Origin: RHKX01 sp964641695
Lineage (GTDB): Bacteria > Actinomycetota > Thermoleophilia > Solirubrobacterales > 70-9
Reading direction: 5' to 3'
Assembly: GCA_964641695.1 (NCBI GenBank)
Contig: CAZXKG010000024.1
Location: 1 to 28,368, forward strand
Length of the DNA: 28,368 bases
In this document: in pieces, positions 7,568 to 14,776 of the stretch
Numbering within the stretch: the first letter of the stretch is position 1
How the letters are laid out: each line of letters begins with the position of its first letter
Translations under genes and position numbers: made by a program
The notes under the pieces: model-generated
The model's database searches: none
Told to the model about the DNA's origin: nothing
What the model saw: only the letters and a program-made list of their open reading frames with translations

Positions 7568-7608
7568 CTGAGAGATCCTCCGGGCCTACGGCCCGTCCGG
7601 TTTCTCAG
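7568..7608. repeat. Compound hairpin between the P450 operon and the integrase
   Basis: Outer arms CTGAGA (7568-7573) and TCTCAG (7603-7608) enclose an inner perfect stem CGGGCC (7581-7586) / GGCCCG (7590-7595) with a TAC loop. No U-tract follows on either strand. It could be a terminator, a REP-like element or part of the integrase attachment region; the sequence alone does not decide. Confidence 0.5.
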
Positions 7609-7689
7609 TTGCCCAATGTCACCGGGAAGCAGGGGCGTGACCGCCAGAGCTGCCCCACCTCCCCTGCCGGGCCTAACCAAGGAGAACAG

Positions 7690-7736
7690 CGACGAGCCCG
7701 AGCGGGTCGGGGGGCCATCCCGCTCGGGCTTCGTCG
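7690..7736 (-). terminator. Long GC hairpin downstream of the integrase
   Basis: Arms 7690-7706 and 7719-7736 pair over 17 bp with one bulged base around a 12-nt loop. It starts 31 nt beyond the integrase stop, the usual place for a terminator. There is no T-run, as is common for actinobacterial terminators. Confidence 0.65.
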
Positions 7737-7767
7737 CCTGGTGCGCAGCCAGAAGCCGCGCGCCGTC

Positions 7768-9309
7768 CTATCCCTGGTCCTCCAAGGCGAGCAGCTCGCC
7801 TTCCTCCAGGGGCTCCGGCTCGCCCTCGTCGACCGGCGCCCTGTAATAGGGCCTGCCGAGCTCGGGGCCGGAGAAGATTCCGCGAATCGCCGCGTACTCG
7901 TCGTCGGGTACGAGGTGGGCGTATGCGTTCGCCGTGACCAGCTGGCTCGCGTGTCCCAGAAAGCGCGAGACCTCGAGCATCGGCGCTCCGTCGAGCAGCA
8001 GATGCGAGGCGCGGCTGTGGCGCAGACCGTGGAAGACGATCAGCGGAGCGCCGTCGTCGTCGACGAGTCCGACGCGGGTCTGCGCGCGCTGGATGCGCCG
8101 GTTGGGCAGTCCGATCGGCATCGCCACGTCCGGGTTGTCGCCGTGCCAGACGTAGCCGTCGGCGTCATAGCCGCCGATCACGACGCTGCGGTGATACCAG
8201 GCCTCGAGCACCTCGAAGATCTCGGTGCTGCCCGGAGGGCGGCGGGTTCGCTTGCCCTTCGTCAGCGACTCCTGGAACGTGACCGGATCGATCTGCCGGT
8301 TGACGTGGAGGCGCTGCTCGTCGAAGTCGACGTCGCCCCAGCGGAGTCCCCGGGCCTCGCTGTTGCGGAGGGCGAACTCATAGGTGACCTGGAACAGGCT
8401 CAGGTCGCGCTCGGCGATCATCATCCGCCCCGAAGCCTGCTCGGCCGCGTCGTAGAGCAGCTCGAGCTGATCCTTGGAGAGAATCGCCTTCGGATCCTCG
8501 CGGCAGTCGGTCTCGCCTTCGCGCTTCGGCGGGCAGTTGGGCAGATCCGGATGCCGGACGGGGTTCTCGTTCAGCCGCTTCCAGCGAACCGCCGCCGACA
8601 GGCAGGACTGCAGCGGGATCAGCTGCTGCGCGATCCAGGCCGAGTTGCGCTTGCCGGTCAGCTCGCGGCGCTTCATCGCCTGCGCGTCCAGGTGGGCGAT
8701 CAGCTCGGCGACGTGCTCCTCGTTCAGCTCGCTGAGCCGCAGGCGTCCCACGTACGGCTCGTGGAAGGTGCGGAAGACCCGGGCGTAGTTGCGACGGGTC
8801 GCCGGGCGCAGCTGCTGCTTGTCGAGGAAGACGCCCCAGAAGAACTCGGAGACCGTGACCTTGTTGCCGCCGCGCCCGCGCCGGCCCAGCCGCTGGCGGA
8901 GGTTCTTCTCCTTGCGAGCCTCGGCCAGGCTCGTAGCATTCAGGTTCTGCGGGTAGGTCTGTCCCGGCGAGGACGTCGGCAGGTGCGCCTGGAACGGGCA
9001 GTCGCACGCGAACCCGACCTCGCGATCGAGCGACGCCTGGCAGCTCACCCGATGGTTGCGGTAGAGGCCCGTCTCGATCCGCTCACGCCAGCCGCGGCGG
9101 GGGCGACCGTGCTCGTCGAGCTCGACCTCGTCGTCGAGGTCGTCGTCGAGATCGATCAGCTCGTCCTCGCCGAGGAAGTCCTCGTTGGCCGCGCCGGGCA
9201 CGTCTTCTTCCAGCGGGTCCGCGATCACGGACCCGTCATTTTCCTCAACCTCTCCCACTGCGCCACCTCGTTCATTGCGGGTCGTCGGGGCGTGCGCTGG
9301 ACTGTACAT
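7768..9309 (-). CDS. Tyrosine recombinase / phage-type integrase
   Basis: Site-specific recombinase of 513 residues. The C-terminal catalytic domain has the full active-site set: Arg315 (ALRNSEARGL), Lys351 or Lys353 (TKGKRTRR), His427-x-x-Arg430 (HGLRH), His453 (LGHAS) and the nucleophile Tyr463 (ANAYAH). A SAM-like core-binding domain spans about 150-250. The first 70 residues are strongly acidic (LIDLDDDLDDEVELDE), followed by a Cys-containing segment (Cys90, Cys102, Cys104) that could be a small zinc site, as in some actinobacterial integrases. The start is an ATG; a shorter form is possible. It is divergent from a small HTH gene, an arrangement typical of an integration module, yet no excision, replication or cargo genes flank it. 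It appears intact. Confidence 0.93.
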   Translation of the reverse strand: MYSPAHAPTTRNERGGAVGEVEENDGSVIADPLEEDVPGAANEDFLGEDELIDLDDDLDDEVELDEHGRPRRGWRERIETGLYRNHRVSCQASLDREVGFACDCPFQAHLPTSSPGQTYPQNLNATSLAEARKEKNLRQRLGRRGRGGNKVTVSEFFWGVFLDKQQLRPATRRNYARVFRTFHEPYVGRLRLSELNEEHVAELIAHLDAQAMKRRELTGKRNSAWIAQQLIPLQSCLSAAVRWKRLNENPVRHPDLPNCPPKREGETDCREDPKAILSKDQLELLYDAAEQASGRMMIAERDLSLFQVTYEFALRNSEARGLRWGDVDFDEQRLHVNRQIDPVTFQESLTKGKRTRRPPGSTEIFEVLEAWYHRSVVIGGYDADGYVWHGDNPDVAMPIGLPNRRIQRAQTRVGLVDDDGAPLIVFHGLRHSRASHLLLDGAPMLEVSRFLGHASQLVTANAYAHLVPDDEYAAIRGIFSGPELGRPYYRAPVDEGEPEPLEEGELLALEDQG

Positions 9310-9313
9310 GCGG

Positions 9314-9337
9314 GTTTCCGCACGGTCCTTCGGAAAC
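9314..9337. promoter_or_regulatory. Inverted repeat in the integrase/HTH divergent promoter region
   Basis: GTTTCCG (9314-9320) and CGGAAAC (9331-9337) form 7-bp arms with a 10-bp spacer, immediately upstream of the integrase ATG and within the 57-bp divergent gap. It is a plausible binding site for the neighbouring HTH protein or an integrase arm site. Confidence 0.45.
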
Positions 9338-9366
9338 AGGCCCGTATATGGTAAACATCACTGTTC

Positions 9367-9597
9367 ATGAACCAGGTAGAAGAGAAGCTTCGAGCCCGCC
9401 TGACGAAGGCCGCCGAGAGCATGCAGCGCGCCAAGGACGAGCGCGATCGTCTGATCATCGAAGCGAGCAAGCGGGGGATGAGCCGCCGTCAAGTCGGTAA
9501 GGCCGTGGGGCTGACAGGCTCCGGCGTGCAGAACGTGGTCAGCAGTCGAGCGGACCTCAACGGCTCGGCCAACGGCGTCCACAACGGCTCACGCTGA
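9367..9597 (+). CDS. Small helix-turn-helix protein beside the integrase
   Basis: 76 residues: a charged helical N-terminus (about 5-30, with many Glu/Lys/Arg), then an HTH-like stretch IIEASKRGMSRRQVGKAVGLTGSGVQNVVSS at about 29-59, and a short Asn/Gly/Ser-rich tail. The SRRQVGKAVGLTGSGVQNVV segment has the spacing of a helix-turn-helix that recognises DNA. Transcribed divergently from the integrase, it could control it or act as a directionality factor; no closer family is recognised. The ATG lies inside a palindrome (GTTCATGAAC, 9363-9372), which might be autoregulatory. Confidence 0.7.
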   Translation: MNQVEEKLRARLTKAAESMQRAKDERDRLIIEASKRGMSRRQVGKAVGLTGSGVQNVVSSRADLNGSANGVHNGSR

Positions 9598-9800
9598 CCC
9601 CACCGCCGCGGCACCCCGCTCGGCGGGCGCCGGGCGCATTCCCGCTATGGCATTTCCATGCAACTCCGTGCGGGGCCGATCTTTTCATGAACAAGTTGTC
9701 ACCCCCGTAAACACCGGAGTTCTCGGATGCAGCGTCGGTTCCCCCTTGACATGGGATCCCGGCGCGTGCGGAAAACTGAACGGCGGCGCCTTACCGGCAA

Positions 9801-11219
9801 TCAGAATCTGGGGTCCGGGGACCGTTCGGCCCAGCCCTCGACCCCTTCGAGCTGCCGGCTCAGCGACAGCAGCGTCGCCTCGTCACCTTCCGCACCGAGC
9901 AGCTGAGCCCCGATCGGCAGTCCCGATTCGGTGAAGCCGGCGGGAACGCTGATCGCCGGCCAGCCGGTGAAGTTCCAGGCGAACGCGTAGGGACAGAGCG
10001 CGCTCGCCGCGGTGCTCGTAGTCATCCAGCTCTTCCCGCGCAGCGAACCGGCCAGAGGTGGAGGCCCGGCCGTGGTCGGGGTGAGGATCGCGTCCGCCAC
10101 CCGGAAGATCCCGCCGATCTTGCGCGCGATCCGGCCTTCGAACGCTCGCGCGCCGGCGACCACCGGCCGTGATCCGACCACCTTGCCAACGCGCAGGGCG
10201 GTCTTCGTCCGCGTCTCGAGCTCGACCTCCGGTCCGACTCTACGCGCGCACCATCGATTCACGCCGCCCATCCCGCGCGGGGCGAACGCCGGCCCGACCA
10301 TCCCGTAGTCGGGGTCCATCTCGACGACGTTGTGCCCGAGGTCCGAGAGCAACTCGGCGAGGCGCAGCACGTTCTCGCGGATCTCGGGATCGAGCACCGA
10401 TCTGATCCCGAACGGCACCGCGAACGAAACCGCGATCCGCAGCCGGCCCGGCTCCCGCATGGCGGCAGCCTCGAAGGGGATCTCCGGCGGCATCGGCTTC
10501 TGGGCGTCGTCGGGGTGACTCCCGTTGAGCGCGTCGAGCACCAGGGCCGCATCGGAGACCGTGCGGGTGATCGGCCCGTAACAGGTCAGCCCGTTGAAAG
10601 CATCGACCTCCGGCCAGGTCGAGATCCGGCCGCGTTGCGGCTTCAGGCCGACCAGACCGCACCACGAGGCCGGGATCCGGACCGATCCGGCGCCGTCGGA
10701 GCCGATCGCCGCCCCGACGATGCCGGCCGCCACCGCGGCCGCCGCGCCGCCGCTGGAGCCTCCTGGGGTGTGAGCCGGATCCCAGGGATTGCGAGCCTCG
10801 CCGAGGGCCTCGCTCCCGGAGAAGTGCCACTGCCCGATCTCCGAGGTCATCGTCTTGCCGATGATCACCGCCCCCGCCTCCTTCAACCGGCGGACGACCT
10901 CGCTGTCGCGACGGGCCGGCTCATGCCTGCCGCCGGTTCCGAACTGCGTCGTCTGGCCGACCAGGTCGACGTCGTCTTTGATCGCGACCGGCACCCCGAG
11001 CAGCGCCCGTCTCTCCCCCCCGTCCCAGAGCCGGTCGGCCTGGGCGGCGGCATCGAGCGCCTCCTTCTCGAGCAGAACCCGGAAGGGCCGTAGCTCCGGC
11101 TGCAGCGCCTTCGCCCGGTCGAGGGCGGCGCGCGTCAGCTCGAAGGAGGTGACGCGGCCCTCCGCGATCAGGTCGACCTGGCGGGTCAGGCTCTCGAAGG
11201 CGAGTGAGCTTGCGGGCAT
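9801..11219 (-). CDS. Amidase-signature family hydrolase
   Basis: Hydrolyses C-N bonds of amides with the Ser-cisSer-Lys triad. With the ATG at 11219 as residue 1 (472 aa) the triad is Lys81 (VAIKDD), cis-Ser156 (PGGSSGG) and nucleophile Ser179 (GSDGAGSVRIPAS). The usual family core extends to about residue 200, followed by a variable substrate domain and the IGAQLLG C-terminal motif. A GTG 36 nt further upstream (11255) is also open; neither start has a convincing ribosome site, and the ATG form begins at the usual helical N-terminus. This could be 6-aminohexanoate- or aryl-amide-type; the GatA subunit is unlikely because gatB/gatC are absent. It stands alone, transcribed away from the TetR gene at 11567. 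Confidence 0.9.
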   Translation of the reverse strand: MPASSLAFESLTRQVDLIAEGRVTSFELTRAALDRAKALQPELRPFRVLLEKEALDAAAQADRLWDGGERRALLGVPVAIKDDVDLVGQTTQFGTGGRHEPARRDSEVVRRLKEAGAVIIGKTMTSEIGQWHFSGSEALGEARNPWDPAHTPGGSSGGAAAAVAAGIVGAAIGSDGAGSVRIPASWCGLVGLKPQRGRISTWPEVDAFNGLTCYGPITRTVSDAALVLDALNGSHPDDAQKPMPPEIPFEAAAMREPGRLRIAVSFAVPFGIRSVLDPEIRENVLRLAELLSDLGHNVVEMDPDYGMVGPAFAPRGMGGVNRWCARRVGPEVELETRTKTALRVGKVVGSRPVVAGARAFEGRIARKIGGIFRVADAILTPTTAGPPPLAGSLRGKSWMTTSTAASALCPYAFAWNFTGWPAISVPAGFTESGLPIGAQLLGAEGDEATLLSLSRQLEGVEGWAERSPDPRF

Positions 11220-11292
11220 GTCCCAATGCACCCGTGGGGTGCTGAACTCACCCACGGCGAGCTTCGAGCTCCGCCGGACGCGTCCCTGCCGT

Positions 11293-11329
11293 GCGGCACC
11301 CGCTCGAGATCGCCTCGAGCGGGTGCCGC
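11293..11329. repeat. Perfect 16-bp hairpin upstream of the amidase
   Basis: GCGGCACCCGCTCGAG (11293-11308), loop ATCGC, then the exact reverse complement (11314-11329). Such a stem would act as a terminator, but here it lies between two divergent genes, where none is needed. It could mark the end of a lost gene, a regulatory leader of the amidase mRNA, or a protein-binding site. Confidence 0.7.
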
Positions 11330-11513
11330 GTCGGCCCCCTCCCCGGCAACATGGCGGTCATCTCGCTATTGACCAAGAGTTCAATGGTTGCGGAGTTCTA
11401 ACACGAGACTGAACCCGCGGTCAAGTACGTATCTGTTTCTGGGTTTACGCGCTTGCCGATGCGGGGCTCGCCGGTGATGGTACGCGACTGTTTGTAGAAC
11501 GGAGAAGCGCCGG

Positions 11514-11541
11514 TTTACACGGACTGATGTTCCATTATCTG
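11514..11541 (+). promoter_or_regulatory. Candidate promoter of the TetR gene
   Basis: -35-like TTTACA (11514-11519), 16-nt spacer, -10-like TATCTG (11536-11541), 25 nt before the ATG. An inverted repeat TACGC (11553-11557) / GCGTA (11562-11566) directly abuts the start codon and could be an operator. Confidence 0.4.
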
Positions 11542-11566
11542 ACGAGAACGCATACGCTGGCGCGTA

Positions 11567-12220
11567 ATGGCCGGTACAGCCAGTGAGCGTCTCGCGGGTG
11601 ACGAGCGCCGAGGTCAACTCGTGCGCACCGGCGTCCAGCTGCTCGGCCAGCATCCGTACGACCGCATCTCGATCGCGCAGATCGCCGGCGCGGCGGGGGT
11701 GTCCAAGGGCTTGCTCTACCACTACTTCCCGACCAAGGACGACTACGTGGTGGCCGTGCTCGAAGAGGCATCCCGTGAGCTCGACGAGCTGCTCGCGCTG
11801 GATCCGGCCCTGACCCCGCTCGAGCAGCTCGACAACGGCCTCTCGGCCTTCCTCGAGTTCGTCGAGCAGCACGCCCCCGCGCACACCGCGATCTTCAGGA
11901 CCCGCGGCGCCGGGGAGGGGAACGTGGTTCGCGACGCGCTCGAGGCCGGTCGTCGCAAGCGGATCGCGTTCGTGGTCGACAGCATCGCCGCCTGGACGAC
12001 CGCGGAGCTCGGCCGTTCACCGGATTCGGCGGCGCTGGAGACGGCCGTGCAGGGTTGGATCTTCTTCGTCGAGGGGGCGGCGCTTCGCTGGCTGGAGGAG
12101 GGAGGGATCGACCGCGATCAGCTTCGGATCCTGTTGCGCAGCATGCTCGTCGCCGCGGTCCTCTCTGCGCACGAGATCGATCCCGAGTTCGAACTGCCGG
12201 TCTCAGCCGGCGCGAGCTGA
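11567..12220 (+). CDS. TetR-family transcriptional regulator
   Basis: 217 residues with an N-terminal TetR HTH (about 14-62): ISIAQIAGAAGVSKGLLYHYFPTK is the canonical recognition helix and the following KDDY turn. The C-terminal domain is helical with Trp-rich segments (GWIFFVEGAALRW), suggesting a hydrophobic ligand pocket. It converges on the esterase/acyl-CoA dehydrogenase genes with an 17-bp gap. TetR proteins beside acyl-CoA dehydrogenases often control them with acyl-CoA as ligand; the inverted repeat at 14708 upstream of that operon is a candidate target. This regulatory link is inference. Confidence 0.9.
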   Translation: MAGTASERLAGDERRGQLVRTGVQLLGQHPYDRISIAQIAGAAGVSKGLLYHYFPTKDDYVVAVLEEASRELDELLALDPALTPLEQLDNGLSAFLEFVEQHAPAHTAIFRTRGAGEGNVVRDALEAGRRKRIAFVVDSIAAWTTAELGRSPDSAALETAVQGWIFFVEGAALRWLEEGGIDRDQLRILLRSMLVAAVLSAHEIDPEFELPVSAGAS

Positions 12221-12237
12221 GGCGGGGCGAGGCGGGG

Positions 12238-13524
12238 TCAGGAGACCTCGGCTGGAGCTCGCCGCTCCGCCTTCGCCACCCCGGTCAGGAACCGGCCGAT
12301 CGCCTCCGAGATCCGCACGGTCCGCTCCGAGGGCCAGAGGTCGAATGCGTGCTCGGCGCCCGGCAGCTCGACGTAGCGGACCGGGTTGTCGCTCACCGCG
12401 GCGAGCTTGGCGGTGAAGTCGCGCGCGTCCTCGACCGGCACCAGCGTGTCGGAGTCGCCGTGGATGACCAGAAACGGCGGCGCGTCGGCGTGGATGCGGT
12501 GGGTCGGGGAGGCCTGGCGGTAGGCGTCCTCGTTGCCGGCGTAGGGGACCTGGAAGACGACCTCCTCGAACACCCAGTCGCGAAGGCCGGGGTAGTAGAA
12601 GCCGTTGGCGTTCGTCAGGTCGTAGACGCCGTAGAAGGGGACCGCCGCGGCGACGCTCGTGTCCGCGTCCTCGAACCCGGGCTGCAGTGACGTATCTCCC
12701 GCTGTCAGGGCGGCGAGTGCGGTCAGATGCCCGCCCGCCGAGCCGCCCGTCAGGCAGATCATCCCCGGGTCGATCCCGAGCTCGTCGGCGTTCGCGCGGA
12801 CCCAGGCGATCGCGCGCTTGACGTCGTGGATCTGCGCCGGGAAGGTCGCCTGCGGCGCGAGGCGGTAATCGGCGTTGAAGCCGACCCAGCCGAGGTTGGC
12901 GAGGTGGTTGAGCAGCGGTACGCCCTGCTCGTAGCGGGAGCCGGCGAACCAGGCGCCGCCGTGGATCTGGATCACCGCGGGACGAGGGCCGTCGTGGGCG
13001 CGCTCGGGCCGGTAGATGTCGAGCCGCAGCCGCAGCCCGTCGACCGTGGCGAAGGGCCGGCCGCGTTCGCGCCGGACCCCGGGCGCGACGAACATCAGGG
13101 GAGGGAACGCGAGCTGGCTCAGCGGCACCCGGGGAGCGTCGTCCTGCGCCGGCTCGATCCCCTCCATCGCCTCGTCGATCCGCTTGGTGCTGCGGTGCGC
13201 GATCCAGGCGTTGCGGAGCTCCCCGACCACTCCGATGACGGTGAGCCATCGGGCCAGCCGGGCGAGCCTGCCCTGGAAGCCGAGCAGTCGCAGGCCCACG
13301 AGTCCGGCGATCCCCGCCGCCGCCAGCTGTGGCGCCGACTCCCGGAAGAGGAGCGAGAGCCACCACGAGCCGATCCGCCGCCAGAGCGTCAGGGGCGCCG
13401 TGGGCTTGATGAGGAGGATGCGCGCGAGCTCGACCGGGAGGGCGCGGAAGAACCCCGGAGGCGGTCCCGCCGGGGTCTCGTCCGCCCGATCGTCCTGCCT
13501 CGCCGATTCCCCGTGCTCGCTCAT
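12238..13524 (-). CDS. Alpha/beta-hydrolase esterase (hormone-sensitive-lipase type)
   Basis: Carboxylic ester hydrolase of 428 residues. Oxyanion-hole motif HGGAW (188-192), nucleophile Ser262 in GGSAGG, probable acid Asp359 in DSDTLVP and base His392 in EHAF. The first 160 residues are unusual for a plain esterase: a Pro-rich start, then one or two hydrophobic segments (about 50-82 and 92-102) that may anchor the enzyme to the membrane, as in mycobacterial Lip-type carboxylesterases. The start lies 1 bp after the stop of the upstream acyl-CoA dehydrogenase, so the genes share a transcript. It probably cleaves fatty-acyl or related esters whose acids feed beta-oxidation; the substrate is not determined. 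Confidence 0.92.
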   Translation of the reverse strand: MSEHGESARQDDRADETPAGPPPGFFRALPVELARILLIKPTAPLTLWRRIGSWWLSLLFRESAPQLAAAGIAGLVGLRLLGFQGRLARLARWLTVIGVVGELRNAWIAHRSTKRIDEAMEGIEPAQDDAPRVPLSQLAFPPLMFVAPGVRRERGRPFATVDGLRLRLDIYRPERAHDGPRPAVIQIHGGAWFAGSRYEQGVPLLNHLANLGWVGFNADYRLAPQATFPAQIHDVKRAIAWVRANADELGIDPGMICLTGGSAGGHLTALAALTAGDTSLQPGFEDADTSVAAAVPFYGVYDLTNANGFYYPGLRDWVFEEVVFQVPYAGNEDAYRQASPTHRIHADAPPFLVIHGDSDTLVPVEDARDFTAKLAAVSDNPVRYVELPGAEHAFDLWPSERTVRISEAIGRFLTGVAKAERRAPAEVS

Positions 13525-13525
13525 C

Positions 13526-14683
13526 TCAGAGTCCGTAGGTCTTCGAGACGATCTCGCGCTGGATCTCGTTCGTGCCGCCGTAGATCGACATCACCAGCGT
13601 GTTGCGGACGTGGCGCTCCATGTCGTACTCGGAGGCGTAGCCGTAGCCGCCCATCATCTGCATGCCCTCGAGCGCCGTCCGCTTGGCGACCTCGGTCGCC
13701 TTCAGCTTGGCCATCGAGGCCTCGCGGGGGAGCATCCGGCCCGGATCCTCGTCGACCTTGCGAGCCACGTCGTAGATCAGCAGGCGGGTGCACTCGATCT
13801 CGGTGGCGAGGTCGGCGATCCGGTGGCGAAGCGTCTGGAAGGAGCCGATCGGCCGCCCGAACTGCTTGCGCTCCTTGATGTAGGCGAGCACGTCCTCGAA
13901 GGCACGCTCCGCCGCGCCGAGCGCGGTCGCGGCGAGGATCAGGCGCTCGACGTTGAGTCCCGCCATCAGCTGCATCCAAGCGCCGTTCGGCTGACCGAGC
14001 ACACGTTCGGCCGGAACCCGGCAGTCGGTCAGGAAGACGTCGTTGACCTCGCGGCCGCCCATCGTGTCGATCCCGCGGATCTCGATTCCCTCGCTGTCGG
14101 TCGGCACCGAGATCATCGTCAGGCCCTCGTGCTTGGAGCCGGTGGAGTCCTCGCGGCCGATGATCAGGACGTGGTCGGCGACGTGCGCCGCGGTGATCCA
14201 GGTCTTCTGCCCGTTGAGGACGTACTCGTCGCCCTCGCGTACGAAGCGGCAGGAGAGGTTGCCGACGTCCGAGCCGGCCTCGGGCTCCGACATCGCGATC
14301 GCCTCGGGCCGCCCGCGACAGATCCCGCCGAGGATCTCCTGCCTCTGCTCCTCGGTCCCGAACCGCTCGTAGGCGCCGGCGACGATCAGGCTCACCCCGA
14401 AGGCCCCGATCGGGACCAGGCCGCGCATCGTCTCCTCGAGGAAGATGCAGGCGTCGACCATGCCGCCCCCGGCGCCGCCGTACTCCTCGTCGATCGAGAC
14501 GCCGAGCCAGCCGAGCTCGGCGAGCTGCTCGTAGATCGCCTGGTTGTGCAGCTCGGTGTAGTCGGCGGTCAGCGTCTGGCGCTGCTCGGCCGTCCCGCAC
14601 TCGCGTTGGGCGAAGTTCCGGATCGCCTCCCGGAAGTCCCGCTGCTCGTCGGTGAACCCGTCTGTCGTCGCATCGGTAGCCAT
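13526..14683 (-). CDS. Acyl-CoA dehydrogenase
   Basis: FAD enzyme introducing the alpha-beta double bond in acyl-CoA. 385 residues is the standard length. Flavin- and substrate-binding signatures include AMSEPEAGSDVGNL (130-143) and the C-terminal IYGGTNEIQREI (368-379). The C-terminal loop has Gly instead of the Glu found in medium-chain enzymes. Instead Glu246 in GLNVERLILA lies at the position used as base by long-chain and isovaleryl-CoA dehydrogenases, so the enzyme should be active. ERKQFGRPIG (271-280) is the usual dimer-interface region. First gene of an operon with the esterase; a 16-bp inverted repeat precedes it. Chain-length specificity is not predictable here. Confidence 0.95.
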   Translation of the reverse strand: MATDATTDGFTDEQRDFREAIRNFAQRECGTAEQRQTLTADYTELHNQAIYEQLAELGWLGVSIDEEYGGAGGGMVDACIFLEETMRGLVPIGAFGVSLIVAGAYERFGTEEQRQEILGGICRGRPEAIAMSEPEAGSDVGNLSCRFVREGDEYVLNGQKTWITAAHVADHVLIIGREDSTGSKHEGLTMISVPTDSEGIEIRGIDTMGGREVNDVFLTDCRVPAERVLGQPNGAWMQLMAGLNVERLILAATALGAAERAFEDVLAYIKERKQFGRPIGSFQTLRHRIADLATEIECTRLLIYDVARKVDEDPGRMLPREASMAKLKATEVAKRTALEGMQMMGGYGYASEYDMERHVRNTLVMSIYGGTNEIQREIVSKTYGL

Positions 14684-14707
14684 GGCGGGTCAAGCTAACA
14701 CGGATGA

Positions 14708-14723
14708 CTGGCTGGTCAGCCAG
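14708..14723. promoter_or_regulatory. Operator-like inverted repeat upstream of the acyl-CoA dehydrogenase
   Basis: CTGGCTG-GT-CAGCCAG: 7-bp perfect arms around 2 bp, 24 nt upstream of the ATG on the minus strand. Size and symmetry fit a TetR-family operator. It lies in the 93-bp gap divergent with the beta-propeller gene, so it could control both. Confidence 0.55.
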
Positions 14724-14776
14724 AGTCGGGCTGTGTAGGGTCGCGTCAGTCCGTTCACCTTCCCGGAGGAGGAGCC

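Larger units (their letters stand above)
11220..11566. other. Divergent intergenic region, amidase / TetR
   Basis: 347 bp without a convincing gene. It contains a 16-bp perfect hairpin (11293-11329), then a noticeably AT-richer stretch (about 11360-11566) with repeated GAGTTC at 11377 and 11393 and a promoter candidate for the TetR gene. Short frames here have no ribosome site and do not resemble neighbouring coding sequence. Confidence 0.6.

Noticed and set aside
6895..7680. Possible N-terminal extension or fusion domain of the P450
   Set aside because: The frame is open but the sequence is Arg/Pro/Gly-rich, covers the TetR gene and its operator, and the P450 ATG overlaps the TetR stop in the usual coupled fashion.
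11381..11884. Minus-strand 167-codon frame across the TetR start
   Set aside because: It is antisense to the TetR HTH region and its C-terminal half runs through the promoter; no family resemblance.
13526..14683. Acyl-CoA dehydrogenase thought inactive because the C-terminal motif is YGGT instead of YEGT
   Set aside because: Glu246 occupies the alternative catalytic position used by long-chain and isovaleryl-CoA dehydrogenases.
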